Part shown: one piece after another, positions 11,406 to 20,838 of the stretch
Layout of the letters: each line of letters starts with the position of its first letter
How positions within the stretch are numbered: position 1 is the stretch's first letter
Source: Dechloromonas denitrificans
Lineage (GTDB): Bacteria; Pseudomonadota; Gammaproteobacteria; Burkholderiales; Rhodocyclaceae
DNA length: 64,000 nt
NCBI RefSeq assembly: GCF_020510685.1
Contig: NZ_CP075185.1
Span: 2,914,001-2,978,000, forward strand
Direction: 5' to 3'
Notes under the pieces: model-generated
What the model saw: only the letters and a program-made list of their open reading frames with translations
Database searches by the model: none
What the model was told of the DNA's origin: nothing
Position numbers and translations under genes: made by a program

Positions 11406-11464
11406 GGAATGCTGATTCGAAAAACGGGTCCCGATTGTGCCATAGACGCCGCTCCCCAAATAAA

Positions 11465-11498
11465 AAAGCCGCGCCCGGACAATGCGGGGCGCGGCTTT
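11465..11498 (-). terminator. Rho-independent terminator of dctPQM
   Basis: A 12-bp perfect stem (AAAGCCGCGCCC / GGGCGCGGCTTT) with a 10-base loop. Read on the minus strand it ends in a T run just after the dctM stop. It separates the TRAP operon from the unknown gene at 10719-11405. Confidence 0.85.
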
Positions 11499-11514
11499 GC
11501 ACCGACAGATCAGA

Positions 11515-12798
11515 TTACAGCATGCCCAAGGTGCGTGGCAGCCAGAGCGACAGGCCCGGCCAGTAGGTGACGACGATCAAGAAGCCGAGCATCGAGAGCA
11601 GCCACGGCCAGACCGCGACGGTCAGTTCGGTGATGCCCATCTTGGTAATACCGGAGGCGACGTACAGGTTGAGACCGACCGGCGGATGACACATGCCGAC
11701 CTCCATGTTCACCACCATCAGAATGCCGAAGTGCACCGGATGGATGCCGAGGGCCACGGCAACCGGGAACAGGATCGGCGCGAAGATCAGCACGATGGAC
11801 GACGGCTCCATGAAATTGCCGGCCAGCAACAGGATGACATTCACCGCCAACAGGAAGGTGATGACGCCAAGGCCGTTGCCCAGCATCCAGTCGGCCAGCG
11901 CCTGCGGAATGTTCTCGTTGGTCATGATGAAGGAGAACAGCACGGCATTGGTGATGATGTAGAGCAGCATCGCCGACATGTTGGCCGAATTGAGCAACAC
12001 CTTCGGCACATCTTTCAGACCCAGGTCCTTATAGATGAATACCGCACAAATGAAGGCATAGACTGCCGACATTGCGGCCGCTTCGGTCGGCGTGAAGATG
12101 CCGGTGTAGATTCCACCCATCACCACGACAATCAGCAGCAAGCCCCAGACCGACGCCCGAAAGGCTTTCCAGCGCTCGCCCCAGGTCGCCTTCGGTTGCC
12201 GCGGGTAGTTGAACTTCTTGGCGCGATACCAGGTGACGCCGCCGAGCACGCCGGCCAGGGCCAGACCGGGCAGGACGCCGGCCATGAACAAGGCGCCGAC
12301 CGAGGTATTGGTCGCCACCGAGTACATCACCATGACGATGGACGGCGGAATCAGGATGCCGAGCGCCCCCGAGGTAGCGATCACCCCGGCCCCGAACTTG
12401 TTCGGAAATCCGGCTTTGACCATCGCCGGCAGCAGGATCGAGCCGATCGCCACGACCGTCGCCGGACTGGAACCGGAGACCGCCGCGAACAGCGCGCAGG
12501 CCAGCACGCCGGCCAGACCGAGGCCGCCGTACCAGTGGCCGACCATCGAGGTGGCGAAATTGATCATCCGCTTCGCCACCCCGCCGTGCGTTAAAAAGTT
12601 GCCGGCCAGAATGAAGAACGGGATGGCCATGATTTCGAACTTCTCGATGCCGGTGAATAGCTTGAGCGCCACCGATTCGAGCGGTACCTGGGTCATCGTG
12701 AACAGGAAGGTCAACACGGTCAGGCCGAGCGAAATCGAGATCGGCATGCCGGTCAGCATCAGGACGGCCAGCAAACTAAAAATCACCAGGGCGTTCAT
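11515..12798 (-). CDS. dctM: TRAP C4-dicarboxylate transporter large permease DctM
   Basis: A 427-aa integral membrane protein with about 12 hydrophobic segments, the sodium-coupled transport subunit of a TRAP transporter. Typical DctM features are the N-terminal LMLTGMPISISLGLTVL, the GKR-like loop GGVAKRMINFATSMVGHWYGGLG, and the SGSSPATVVAIGSILLPAM motif. It overlaps dctQ by 4 bases and ends the dctPQM operon at a strong terminator. Its neighbours dctA and dctSR support C4-dicarboxylates as substrate. Confidence 0.95.
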   Translation of the reverse strand: MNALVIFSLLAVLMLTGMPISISLGLTVLTFLFTMTQVPLESVALKLFTGIEKFEIMAIPFFILAGNFLTHGGVAKRMINFATSMVGHWYGGLGLAGVLACALFAAVSGSSPATVVAIGSILLPAMVKAGFPNKFGAGVIATSGALGILIPPSIVMVMYSVATNTSVGALFMAGVLPGLALAGVLGGVTWYRAKKFNYPRQPKATWGERWKAFRASVWGLLLIVVVMGGIYTGIFTPTEAAAMSAVYAFICAVFIYKDLGLKDVPKVLLNSANMSAMLLYIITNAVLFSFIMTNENIPQALADWMLGNGLGVITFLLAVNVILLLAGNFMEPSSIVLIFAPILFPVAVALGIHPVHFGILMVVNMEVGMCHPPVGLNLYVASGITKMGITELTVAVWPWLLSMLGFLIVVTYWPGLSLWLPRTLGML

Positions 12799-13574
12799 TG
12801 CTGGTCTCCATTCTCGTTCTTGGCACGACGCTCGGCCTGACGCCGTTCGCTATCGATCTTTCCGTCGGCGGCATGGCGGCGCTCGTTACCGGTTCGGCGC
12901 TCGCCGGTCATCGTGTGCGTCAGATCGTGCATATGCAGGTTGTCATCCATGCCATAAGGGTCGAAATCGACCGGCGGAATTTCTTCTTCCAGACCATCGA
13001 CATGACCGTGATCGTGATGCGGCAACTCGCCGGTTTTCAGAAAGCTCCAGGTGACCTGCAGGAAACGGAAAGACATCAGCGAGGAACCGAGCGGGATGGC
13101 GCTGTATACAATCCAGGTCGGCCACTCGAGGTCAGGCGTCGTCGGGCCTTCGTAGTTGTCGCCGGTATCAATGCCGAGAAACTGGAAGATGGCATAGTGG
13201 GCGCCGTTTTCCCAGACGAAATTGGCCCCCAGCGCGGCGACAACGCCGGTGAACGTCGCGCCGGCGAGCAGACCGAAGACGATGAACTTGCCGCGCATGC
13301 CCTCGTTGAGCCGGTTGATCAGGACATCGACCCCGACGTGAATGCCGGTACGCACGCCGTAGGCGGCGCCGAACTTGGCCATCCAGACAAACATGATGAT
13401 GCAGAGCTCTTGCGCCCAGCCAAAATTGAGCGTCAGCAACCAGTCCTGCAAGACGGGAATATTCTGCCCGGCCAGATAACGGTGCATGACGGAGACGAAG
13501 ATAATCAGCGTGGCCGCGCCCATCAGGAAAGTGACCAGCAGCTCTTCAAGGTGATTCAACGCTTTGTTGATCAT
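12795..13574 (-). CDS. dctQ: TRAP transporter small permease DctQ with long charged C-tail
   Basis: A 259-aa small membrane subunit that partners DctM. Four hydrophobic segments lie within about residues 15-185 (for example LVTFLMGAATLIIFVSVMHRYL and FVWMAKFGAAYGVRTGIHVGVDVLI). Beyond the last segment there is an unusual tail of about 80 residues rich in His, Asp, Glu and Arg (HHDHGHVDG, GERRTGNERRHAADG, SERRQAERRAKNEN). Most DctQ proteins stop soon after the fourth helix. It overlaps dctM by 4 bases and is separated from dctP by a GC-rich hairpin. Confidence 0.93.
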   Translation of the reverse strand: MINKALNHLEELLVTFLMGAATLIIFVSVMHRYLAGQNIPVLQDWLLTLNFGWAQELCIIMFVWMAKFGAAYGVRTGIHVGVDVLINRLNEGMRGKFIVFGLLAGATFTGVVAALGANFVWENGAHYAIFQFLGIDTGDNYEGPTTPDLEWPTWIVYSAIPLGSSLMSFRFLQVTWSFLKTGELPHHDHGHVDGLEEEIPPVDFDPYGMDDNLHMHDLTHTMTGERRTGNERRHAADGKIDSERRQAERRAKNENGDQQ

Positions 13575-13592
13575 AACGGGTTCCCCCAGTGC

Positions 13593-13618
13593 AACCCGGG
13601 GGCCGCAGCCCCCGGGTT
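13593..13618 (-). promoter_or_regulatory. Intercistronic GC hairpin between dctP and dctQ
   Basis: A perfect 11-bp stem (AACCCGGGGGC / GCCCCCGGGTT) with a 4-base CGCA loop lies between the dctP stop and the dctQ start. No T run follows, so it is not a standard terminator. The likely role is stabilising the dctP message or reducing read-through, so that the binding protein is made in excess over the membrane subunits. Confidence 0.6.
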
Positions 13619-13635
13619 CTTGTTACTACGACGAC

Positions 13636-14640
13636 TTACAGGCTATCCGGCTTGAATCCGATATCCTTGTACACCGCCTGGATGACCTCCTTGCCAACCC
13701 GGCTTTCCATCTTCTGATGCACCGGCACCAGCGCCTTCTTGAAAGCCAGGCGCTCTTCCTTGGTCGGCACGTAGATGGTCGTCTTGCCGCTTTTCTTCAC
13801 CGCCTCGAGCGCATTGTCGTTCTCGATCTTGGCAATCTGGTTGGCATAGCGGGTAGCCTGCTCCATCGCATCGTTCAGTTGCGCCCGGACATCGGCCGGC
13901 AGACCGTCCCAGAACTTCTTGTTCACGATCACGGCATAGCCGAGGTAGCCATGTTCGGTCAGGGTCAGATGCTTTTGCACTTCATGCATCTTCTGCGTAT
14001 AGAGATTGGAAATCGGGTTCTCGGTGCCATCGACCACGCCGGTCTGCAGCGCCTGATATACCTCGGAGAAAGCCATCACCTGGGGCAAACCGCCGAGGGC
14101 ACGGACCTCCTCTTCAAGCACCTTGGAGGACTGGATGCGCAGCTTCTTGCCCTTCAGATCAGCCGGCGACTTGATCGGCGAATTCAGAGAGAAGGACTTG
14201 AAGCCGTTGTCCCAGTAAGCCAGACCACGAATACCCTTGGGTTCCAGCTTGGCCAGCAGATTTTTCCCGACCGCGCCGTTGGTGACTTTGCGCAGGTCGT
14301 CGTAATTGGCAAAGATGAACGGTAGATCGAAGACCTCGAACTCCTTGACGCCGAGCGGGCCGAACTTGGCCAGCGACGGGGCCAGCATCTGGACGGCGCC
14401 CAACTGCAGCGCTTCCATTTCTTCCTTATCCTTGTACAGCGTCGAATTGGCGTAGACCTCGACCTTGACTTTGCCCTTGGTCAGTTCGGCCGCCTTCTTG
14501 GCGAACATTTCCGCCGCCTTGCCTTTCGGGGTGTCTGCCGCCACGACGTGGCTAAACTTGATCACAATGGGTTGCTGGGCATAGACAGCCAGCGACAGGG
14601 CACCGGCCAACAGGCCGATCAGCAGCTTGGAAATTTTCAT
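13636..14640 (-). CDS. dctP: TRAP C4-dicarboxylate-binding periplasmic protein DctP
   Basis: A 334-aa periplasmic solute-binding protein. Residues 1-23 are a signal peptide (MKISKLLIGLLAGALSLAVYAQ). The DctP family pattern follows: IKFSHVVAADTPKGKAAEMFA, then LKGKKLRIQSSKVLEEEVRALGG with the ligand-clamping Arg, then TGVVDGTENPISNL. I chose ATG 14640 because a strong GGAGGA ribosome site precedes it and the signal peptide begins there. The open frame upstream is non-coding and overlaps the operator. First gene of dctPQM. Confidence 0.95.
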   Translation of the reverse strand: MKISKLLIGLLAGALSLAVYAQQPIVIKFSHVVAADTPKGKAAEMFAKKAAELTKGKVKVEVYANSTLYKDKEEMEALQLGAVQMLAPSLAKFGPLGVKEFEVFDLPFIFANYDDLRKVTNGAVGKNLLAKLEPKGIRGLAYWDNGFKSFSLNSPIKSPADLKGKKLRIQSSKVLEEEVRALGGLPQVMAFSEVYQALQTGVVDGTENPISNLYTQKMHEVQKHLTLTEHGYLGYAVIVNKKFWDGLPADVRAQLNDAMEQATRYANQIAKIENDNALEAVKKSGKTTIYVPTKEERLAFKKALVPVHQKMESRVGKEVIQAVYKDIGFKPDSL

Positions 14641-14693
14641 TTTTCTCCTCCAAAGGTTAGGTCGCACAATTCTTGAGTTGCGACTGAGTGAAA

Positions 14694-14699
14694 TTATTA
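14694..14699 (-). promoter_or_regulatory. Candidate -10 box of dctP
   Basis: TAATAA on the minus strand, centred 33 bp downstream of the centre of the palindromic operator at 14721-14738. The same 33-bp spacing occurs at dctA. No convincing -35 is present, as expected for an activator-dependent promoter. Confidence 0.45.
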
Positions 14700-14720
14700 C
14701 GAAAGGCGTAACCGCTGCGT

Positions 14721-14738
14721 ATTGTGGATATCCACAAT
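14721..14738. promoter_or_regulatory. Palindromic operator upstream of dctP (probable DctR site)
   Basis: ATTGTGGATATCCACAAT is a perfect 18-bp palindrome about 80 bp before the dctP start. Two related copies lie in front of dctA. With a -10 at 14694-14699 the site would be centred near -42, the position of a class II activator. The neighbouring response regulator DctR is the obvious candidate to bind it. Confidence 0.65.
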
Positions 14739-14753
14739 CGAACCCGCCAAAAA

Positions 14754-14778
14754 AAACCGCCGGACGGGCCGGCGGTTT
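14754..14778 (-). terminator. Rho-independent terminator of dctA
   Basis: A 10-bp stem AAACCGCCGG / CCGGCGGTTT with a 5-base loop, followed on the minus strand by a T run. It lies about 25 bases after the dctA stop codon and before the dctP operator. Confidence 0.85.
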
Positions 14779-14802
14779 CCTTTTTAACATGAGCAAGGTC
14801 GA

Positions 14803-16152
14803 TCAGTGATGCTCGACAATCGGTCTAGGGCTATGCGGAATCTCGATATCCGGCGCATCGTCGAGCACCAGTTCCGGAAAATCCGCCTCATCCGGCGTTT
14901 CGTTATTGAGGACCGCGGTCATCCGCTCGGTATCCAGCGCATTGCACCACTTGGCGACGACCAGCGTGGCAACGCTGTTGCCGATGAAATTGGTCAGCGC
15001 CCGCGCTTCCGACATGAAGCGATCGATACCGAGAATCAGCGCCAGACCGGCGACCGGCACGGTACCGACGGCCGACAAGGTGGCGGCGAGAACAATGAAG
15101 CCACTACCGGTGACGCCCGCCGCGCCTTTCGAGGTGAGCAACAAAATGACCAGCAGAGTGACCTGCTGCGAAAGATCCATCGGCGTATTGGTTGCCTGGG
15201 CGATGAAGACCGCAGCCATCGTCAGGTAAATGGAAGTGCCATCGAGATTGAAGGAGTAGCCGGTCGGCACGACCAGGCCAACGACCGATTTCTGGGCGCC
15301 GGCGTTTTCCATCTTGGCCATCAGGCGCGGCAAGGCCGATTCCGACGACGAAGTGCCGAGAACCAGGAAAAGCTCTTCCTTGATGTACTTGATCAACTTC
15401 CAGATGGAAAAGCCGTGGAAGGCGGCAATGCTTCCGAGAACGCCGAAGATGAAGATCAGACAGGTCAGATAAAAGGCGCCCATCAGGCTGGCCAACTGGG
15501 TCAGGCTGCCGACGCCGTGCTTGCCGATGGTGTAGGCCATTGCACCGAAAGCGCCGATCGGGGCGACTTTCATGATCACGCCGACGATACCGAACAGCAC
15601 ATGCGACAGCTTTTCAATCAGATCGAATACCGGCTTGCCGCGCTCGCCGAAGGCATGCATCGCATAGCCGAAGAGAATCGAGAAGAACAGCACCTGCAGC
15701 ATGTCGCCCTTGGCAAAGGCATCGACCACGCTGGTCGGGATGATGTTCATCAGAAAATCGACGGTCGACTGCATCTTGCCCGGCTCGGCATATTTGGCGA
15801 TGCCCTTGGTATCGAGCGTTGCCGGATCGACGTTCATGCCGACACCCGGCGCCCAGACATTGACGACGATCAGACCGATCAGCAGCGCCACCGAACTGAC
15901 CACTTCGAAATAAAGCACCGCCAGCCCGCCGGTCTTGCCGACCTTCTTCATGTCCTCCATGCCGGCGATGCCGACGACGATGGTGCAGAAAATGATCGGC
16001 GCGATGATCATCTTGATCAGCTTGATGAAGCCATCGCCCAGCGGCTTCATCGCGGCCCCGGATTCCGGGTAGAAATGGCCAAGGGCGACACCGATGACGA
16101 TGGCGACGATTACCTGAAAATAAAGACTCTTGAATACTGCTCGCTTGGCCAT
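14803..16152 (-). CDS. dctA: C4-dicarboxylate:cation symporter DctA
   Basis: A 449-aa DAACS-family membrane transporter for succinate, fumarate and malate. It has the family's re-entrant loop and TM7 motifs ([48 protein letters not shown]) and a C-terminal [25 protein letters not shown] start at ATG 16152 ([26 protein letters not shown]); upstream codons run through the promoter. It is monocistronic, with a terminator downstream and two operator copies upstream, and is divergent from dctSR. Confidence 0.97.
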   Translation of the reverse strand: MAKRAVFKSLYFQVIVAIVIGVALGHFYPESGAAMKPLGDGFIKLIKMIIAPIIFCTIVVGIAGMEDMKKVGKTGGLAVLYFEVVSSVALLIGLIVVNVWAPGVGMNVDPATLDTKGIAKYAEPGKMQSTVDFLMNIIPTSVVDAFAKGDMLQVLFFSILFGYAMHAFGERGKPVFDLIEKLSHVLFGIVGVIMKVAPIGAFGAMAYTIGKHGVGSLTQLASLMGAFYLTCLIFIFGVLGSIAAFHGFSIWKLIKYIKEELFLVLGTSSSESALPRLMAKMENAGAQKSVVGLVVPTGYSFNLDGTSIYLTMAAVFIAQATNTPMDLSQQVTLLVILLLTSKGAAGVTGSGFIVLAATLSAVGTVPVAGLALILGIDRFMSEARALTNFIGNSVATLVVAKWCNALDTERMTAVLNNETPDEADFPELVLDDAPDIEIPHSPRPIVEHH

Positions 16153-16206
16153 GAACGACACACTCCAGTAACAGCTACATTCGGAAAGGTTCAAAAAACA
16201 GGCGGC

Positions 16207-16212
16207 AGTATC
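16207..16212 (-). promoter_or_regulatory. Candidate -10 box of dctA
   Basis: GATACT on the minus strand, centred 33 bp from the centre of the nearer operator copy (16234-16251), matching the dctP promoter geometry. Motif-based only. Confidence 0.45.
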
Positions 16213-16233
16213 GTGACTGCTCCGCTCGCGCAC

Positions 16234-16267
16234 CATTGTGGTTATCCGAATTGTGGAAAGCCGCAAT
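16234..16267. promoter_or_regulatory. Tandem operator copies between dctA and dctS
   Basis: Two near-copies of the dctP palindrome overlap by 2 bases. ATTGTGGTTATCCGAATT (16234-16251) matches 14 of 18 positions, and ATTGTGGAAAGCCGCAAT (16250-16267) matches 15 of 18. They lie in the 152-bp divergent gap, so they could serve both dctA and autoregulation of dctSR. Confidence 0.6.
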
Positions 16268-16304
16268 GGCCGGTCGGTAAAAAACGTGGTGTACCATTTC
16301 CGCC

Positions 16305-18290
16305 ATGCGCAACATCGCCCCCACCCCGCCAAGCAGTGCCCGCCGCCTGCGCTGGCTGCTCGCCCTGCCCAAGCTGGGCATCGTTCTACTGCTGACGGCC
16401 ATCCTCTCCCTGCTCTGGCTGCTCCATCGCAACGAGATGGAAGAAGAACGGGCGGCGCTGATCAAGGACGTGCTCTGGCTGGAACAAAGCCTGCGCTTCC
16501 ACCTGAACAGCAACGAGGAACAACTGCAACAACTGGCGGCCGATCTGACCGGCCAGGCGGGGGCGAAAAAGCTTTTTCGCCTGCGCGCCGGCCATCAACT
16601 GAAAAACAATCCGGAAATATCGCAACTGCTGTGGTTCGATGCCCAAGGCAGCGTGATCGACGCCTTGCCGACCACCACGCTGCCCGATCAGGAAATCGCC
16701 GCCTTCGGCCCGCCGGTTGCCGCCAAAGCCTTCGAGCTGGCCAGCCGGCTCGGCAAACGCTACTACAGCGAGCCTTTTTTCCTCGAAGGCAACCGCGCCG
16801 TTGTCGAATTGATGAATCCGATTTTCGACGAAGGCCAACTCAAGGGCATGCTGGTCGTTGTTTATCCGCTCGATGCTCTGCTCGGCAACCTGGTGCCCTG
16901 GTGGTTTACCGAGAAATACAAGGTCGAGATCATCGACGACAACGACATCCAGTACGCAACCAAGACCAACATCGACAGCAAGGGCAGCCAGAGTTACGAA
17001 ATCCCGTTCGACCCGCCGGGCTTTGGCATGAAGCTGCGGATCAGCAACTATCAAAATGCCGACAACTCGCTGCAGCGCGGGCTGACCCTGGCGATATTCG
17101 CCCTCGCCGCCGGCGTTTTCTGGAGCCTGTGGATCGTCCGCGACCTGATGAAAAAACGCTCGCAGGCCGAAGAGGCACTGAGCGCCGAACACGCCTTCCG
17201 AACCGCGATGGAGGATTCGCTGACGGTCGGCATGCGGGCCCGCGACCTGAACGGCAAGGTCATTTACGTCAATCCGGCCTTCTGCAAGATCACCGGCTTC
17301 TCCCGTGAAGAAATAGTCGGCACGTCGCCACCCATGCCCTACTGGGTGCCGGAGCAGATAGAAGAAACCTTTGCCCAGCATCAGCGGGTGATGGCCGGCA
17401 ATGCGCCGCCCGACGGCTTTGAAATCACCTTCATGCGCAAGAATGGCGAGCGCTTCGATGCCCTGGTCTACGAAGCCAAGCTGATCGACGGCAAAGGCCA
17501 GCACACCGGCTGGATGGCATCGATCCTCGATGTCACCGAGCGCAACCGAGCCGAGGAGTTCGCCCGGATGCAACATGAGCAACTGCAATTCACCTCGCGC
17601 CTGGTCACCATGGGTGAAATGGCCTCGACCTTGGCCCATGAGCTGAACCAGCCACTGGCGGCGATTGCCAGCTACAACACCGGCTGCCTGAACCTGCTCG
17701 ACCGGCCGGCCTGCGACGTCCGGGAGATTCGCCCGGCCCTCGAGAAAATCGGCGTCCAGGCCCAACGGGCCGGCAAGATCATCCGCCGCGTCCATGATTT
17801 CGTGCGCAAGAGCGAACCCAAGCGCGCGCCATGCGCTCTTGGCGAAGTGATCGAAGATTGCCTCGGCTTCGTCGAACCCGACGCCCGCAAGCGGCGTATC
17901 CGCATCGAATGCACGATTCCCGGACTGCCGCCGATTCCGGCCGATCGCCTGATGCTCGAGCAGGTACTGCTCAACCTCATCCGCAACGGCATGGAAGCGA
18001 TGGCCGCGACGCCGGAAGCCGATCGGGTGCTGCATATCGCCACCGAAACCACCGACAGCGAGCTGCGCATCAGTGTCAGCGACCAGGGCTGCGGCATTGC
18101 TCCGGAAATCCGCGACAAACTGTTCACCGCCTTTTTCACCACCAAGCCGGAAGGGATGGGCGTCGGCCTGTCGATCTGCCGCTCGATCATCGAATTCCAC
18201 CGCGGTCGCCTGTGGGCCGAGGACAATACCCATTCACCAACGGGAAGCGGTACGATATTCGCCTTCACCCTGCCATTGGAAGCTGCATGA
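16305..18290 (+). CDS. dctS: C4-dicarboxylate sensor histidine kinase DctS
   Basis: A 661-aa membrane sensor kinase. TM1 is at about residues 22-42, a periplasmic sensing domain of about 215 residues follows, TM2 is near 263-283, and a cytoplasmic PAS domain covers about 295-415. The HisKA box contains [17 protein letters not shown] with His445, and the ATPase domain has [16 protein letters not shown] and a C-terminal GTIFAFTLP. The asparagine after ELNQP is typical of the DctB/FixL class. The stop overlaps the dctR start (ATGA). It presumably senses external dicarboxylate. Confidence 0.92.
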   Translation: MRNIAPTPPSSARRLRWLLALPKLGIVLLLTAILSLLWLLHRNEMEEERAALIKDVLWLEQSLRFHLNSNEEQLQQLAADLTGQAGAKKLFRLRAGHQLKNNPEISQLLWFDAQGSVIDALPTTTLPDQEIAAFGPPVAAKAFELASRLGKRYYSEPFFLEGNRAVVELMNPIFDEGQLKGMLVVVYPLDALLGNLVPWWFTEKYKVEIIDDNDIQYATKTNIDSKGSQSYEIPFDPPGFGMKLRISNYQNADNSLQRGLTLAIFALAAGVFWSLWIVRDLMKKRSQAEEALSAEHAFRTAMEDSLTVGMRARDLNGKVIYVNPAFCKITGFSREEIVGTSPPMPYWVPEQIEETFAQHQRVMAGNAPPDGFEITFMRKNGERFDALVYEAKLIDGKGQHTGWMASILDVTERNRAEEFARMQHEQLQFTSRLVTMGEMASTLAHELNQPLAAIASYNTGCLNLLDRPACDVREIRPALEKIGVQAQRAGKIIRRVHDFVRKSEPKRAPCALGEVIEDCLGFVEPDARKRRIRIECTIPGLPPIPADRLMLEQVLLNLIRNGMEAMAATPEADRVLHIATETTDSELRISVSDQGCGIAPEIRDKLFTAFFTTKPEGMGVGLSICRSIIEFHRGRLWAEDNTHSPTGSGTIFAFTLPLEAA

Positions 18291-18889
18291 GCGCGCCACA
18301 AGCCCACCTGGTCGATGACGACGATGCCATCCGCGATGCCCTCGCCTGGCTCCTCAAGTCGCGCGGTTTGCCCTGCGCCACCTATGCTTCGGCCGAATGC
18401 TTCCTGGCCGCCTGGAGCCCGGCGATGAGCGGCTGCGTCGTGCTCGACATGCGGATGTCGGGGATGAGCGGGCTGGACTGCTTCGATCAGCTGCGCGAAC
18501 GCGGCTCGATCCTGCCGGTGATATTCCTGACCGGTCACGGCGATGTGCCGCTGGCCGTCGGTACCCTCAAGAAAGGCGCTTTCGACTTCTTCGAAAAGCC
18601 GCTCAACGATAACGAGCTGGCGACGCGGATCGCCGAAGCGATGGAGCTCGATACCCGGCAGCGCGCCGAAAACGCCACGGTCGACTCGGTCAATAGCCGC
18701 CTCTCCAGCCTGACCACCCGCGAACGACAAATCATGGAACTGGTGCTCGCCGGCAAGTTCAACAAGGTGATTGCCGATGAACTGAATATCAGCATGCGCA
18801 CCGTCGAGGTACATCGCGCCAACCTGTTCGACAAGATGCAGATAAAAACCGCAGTGGAGCTGGCGAATTTATTAAAACCTGGACGCTGA
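18287..18889 (+). CDS. dctR: Two-component response regulator DctR (FixJ/NarL type)
   Basis: A 200-aa regulator with an N-terminal REC domain (acidic pair in LVDDDDAI, phospho-acceptor Asp54 in VLDMRMSGMSG, Lys in FEKPL) and a C-terminal LuxR-type helix-turn-helix (LTTRERQIMELVLAGKFNKVIADELNISMRTVEVHRANLFDKM). Start ATG 18287 overlaps dctS by 4 bases; the frame upstream is dctS in another phase. Partner of DctS; probable activator of dctA and dctPQM through the ATTGTGG palindromes. Confidence 0.92.
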   Translation: MSAPQAHLVDDDDAIRDALAWLLKSRGLPCATYASAECFLAAWSPAMSGCVVLDMRMSGMSGLDCFDQLRERGSILPVIFLTGHGDVPLAVGTLKKGAFDFFEKPLNDNELATRIAEAMELDTRQRAENATVDSVNSRLSSLTTRERQIMELVLAGKFNKVIADELNISMRTVEVHRANLFDKMQIKTAVELANLLKPGR

Positions 18890-18991
18890 TGCTTCCCTAA
18901 GCCATTTTTTTTCGCTAGCATCACGACAAAACTGCACCCGCCCTTGCGGCAAATCCCCCCCATTCGTAACACCCATTCCCACGAGGCAACC

Positions 18992-19318
18992 ATGAGCGAG
19001 CATATCCATTACGTCACCGACGACACATTCGAAGCCGAAGTGCTGCAATCGCAGCAGCCCGTGCTCGTCGACTACTGGGCGGAGTGGTGCGGCCCCTGCA
19101 AGATGATCGCTCCGATCCTCGACGAAATCGCCACCGAATACAGCGGCAAACTGAAAGTCGCCAAGGTCAACATCGACGACAATCAGGCGACACCGGCCAA
19201 ATTCGGCATTCGCGGCATCCCGACCCTGATGATTTTCAAGAACGGCAATGTCGAAGCGACCAAGGTCGGCGCCCTTTCGAAATCGCAACTTGCCGCTTTT
19301 ATTGACAGCAACCTGTAA
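18992..19318 (+). CDS. trxA: Thioredoxin TrxA
   Basis: A 108-aa cytoplasmic disulphide reductase with the WCGPCK active site (Cys33, Cys36) and the cis-Pro segment [15 protein letters not shown] start at ATG 18992 ([10 protein letters not shown]), which matches the usual length of about 108; an in-frame ATG 16 codons upstream would add a non-conserved leader. The trxA-rho order downstream is the same as in enteric bacteria. Confidence 0.97.
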   Translation: MSEHIHYVTDDTFEAEVLQSQQPVLVDYWAEWCGPCKMIAPILDEIATEYSGKLKVAKVNIDDNQATPAKFGIRGIPTLMIFKNGNVEATKVGALSKSQLAAFIDSNL

Positions 19319-19335
19319 TCTCCGTAGTCTCCCGG

Positions 19336-19362
19336 CCTGAAGGTGCGTCCTGCATCTTCAGG
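19336..19362 (+). promoter_or_regulatory. Hairpin and C-rich leader of rho
   Basis: In the 163-base gap between trxA and rho, an 11-bp stem (CCTGAAGGTGC / GCATCTTCAGG, one G-U pair) has a 5-base loop and no T run. The following 19380-19470 is C-rich and G-poor in places (for example CGTCCTTCCCCACC). This resembles a rho-utilisation region and would fit Rho autoregulation. Confidence 0.45.
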
Positions 19363-19481
19363 CAGACGCAACAGGCTCCGCGCCCCGGCGTCCTTCCCCA
19401 CCTGAAAAGCAATCAAGCTATCGCGCCCCGGCTCTCGGGCAGACGCCCGGCCCTCTCTTAGGCGCCACACACTCCGACTAC

Positions 19482-20741
19482 ATGCAACTTTCCGAACTCA
19501 AGACACTACACGTCAGCAAATTGCTCGATATGGCCACCGAACTGGCTATCGAGAACGCCAACCGCATGCGCAAGCAGGAGCTGATTTACGCCATCCTGAA
19601 GGCCATCGCCAAGAACGGCACGACCATCTACGGCGACGGCACCCTCGAGGTGCTGCAGGACGGCTTCGGCTTCCTCCGTTCATCGGACACCTCCTACCTC
19701 GCCAATACGGACGATATTTATGTCTCCCCGTCACAGGTCCGCCGCTTCAATCTGCGCACCGGCGACACCATCGAAGGTGAAATCCGCACGCCGAAGGACG
19801 GCGAACGCTATGTCGCGCTGACCAAGCTGGAATCGATCAACGGTTTCCCGCCGGAAGCGAACAAGAACAAGATCATGTTCGAGAACCTGACGCCGCTGCA
19901 CCCGACGCGCATGCTGCGTCTGGAGCGCGACATCAAGTCGGATGAGAACATCACCAGCCGGGTCATCGACATGATTGCGCCGGTCGGTTGCGGCCAGCGC
20001 GGCCTGATCGTCTCGCCGCCGAAGTCCGGCAAGACGGTAATGCTGCAGAACATCGCCCATGCCATCACGGCCAACCACCCGGATGTCGTGCTGATCGTGC
20101 TGCTGATCGACGAGCGCCCGGAAGAAGTCACCGAAATGACCCGTACCGTCAAGGGCGAGGTGGTGGCATCGACATTCGACGAGCCGGCCAGCCGCCATGT
20201 CGCGGTCGCCGAAATGGTCATCGAGAAGGCCAAGCGCCTGGTCGAACACAAGAAGGATGTCGTCATCCTGCTCGACTCGATCACCCGCCTGGCCCGTGCC
20301 TACAACACCGTGCAGCCGGCCTCCGGCAAGGTACTGACCGGCGGCGTCGACGCCAACGCCCTGCAGAAGCCGAAACGCTTCTTCGGTGCCGCTCGCAACA
20401 TCGAGGAAGGCGGTTCGCTGACCATTCTCGCCACGGCATTGATCGACACCGGCTCGCGGATGGACGAAGTGATCTACGAAGAGTTCAAGGGCACCGGCAA
20501 CTCGGAAATCCACCTCGACCGCCGCATGGCCGAGAAGCGGATGTACCCGGCAATCAACGTCAACCGCTCCGGCACCCGCCGCGAAGAACTGCTGCTCAAG
20601 CCCGACGTCCTGCAAAAGATGTGGGTGCTGCGCAAGCTCTGCTACCCGATGGACGACCTGGCCGCAATGGAGTTTCTGCTCGACAAGGTCAAGTCGACCA
20701 AAGGCAATGCCGAGTTTTTTGACGCCATGCGCCGCGGCTAA
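19482..20741 (+). CDS. rho: Transcription termination factor Rho
   Basis: A 419-aa hexameric RNA-dependent ATPase. An N-terminal helical domain ([18 protein letters not shown]) is followed by the cold-shock-like RNA-binding domain ([23 protein letters not shown]). The ATPase core shows Walker A SPPKSGKT, Walker [17 protein letters not shown], the Q-loop and the R-loop region [25 protein letters not shown]. Length and motifs match the family. It lies downstream of trxA with a structured leader. Confidence 0.99.
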   Translation: MQLSELKTLHVSKLLDMATELAIENANRMRKQELIYAILKAIAKNGTTIYGDGTLEVLQDGFGFLRSSDTSYLANTDDIYVSPSQVRRFNLRTGDTIEGEIRTPKDGERYVALTKLESINGFPPEANKNKIMFENLTPLHPTRMLRLERDIKSDENITSRVIDMIAPVGCGQRGLIVSPPKSGKTVMLQNIAHAITANHPDVVLIVLLIDERPEEVTEMTRTVKGEVVASTFDEPASRHVAVAEMVIEKAKRLVEHKKDVVILLDSITRLARAYNTVQPASGKVLTGGVDANALQKPKRFFGAARNIEEGGSLTILATALIDTGSRMDEVIYEEFKGTGNSEIHLDRRMAEKRMYPAINVNRSGTRREELLLKPDVLQKMWVLRKLCYPMDDLAAMEFLLDKVKSTKGNAEFFDAMRRG

Positions 20742-20755
20742 GCCAGTAAAACGTA

Positions 20756-20784
20756 TTGCAAGCGCGTGATTATTCGAGGATAAT
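20756..20784 (+). promoter_or_regulatory. Promoter of rpmE
   Basis: TTGCAA (20756-20761) and GATAAT (20779-20784) are separated by exactly 17 bases, a good sigma-70 match about 55 bp before the rpmE start. The spacer and -10 lie within an 11-bp hairpin (20763-20790) followed by TTTT, which could also act as a weak terminator for rho. Confidence 0.6.
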
Positions 20785-20838
20785 CATGCGTTTTCCAGGT
20801 CGGCCACATCCGCCGGTCGCGTAACGAAAGGACACAAA

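Noticed and set aside
16153..16332. Longer dctA starting about 60 codons upstream
   Set aside because: It would run through the operators and add a Cys/Trp/Arg-rich segment unlike any DctA. The ATG at 16152 gives the family length.
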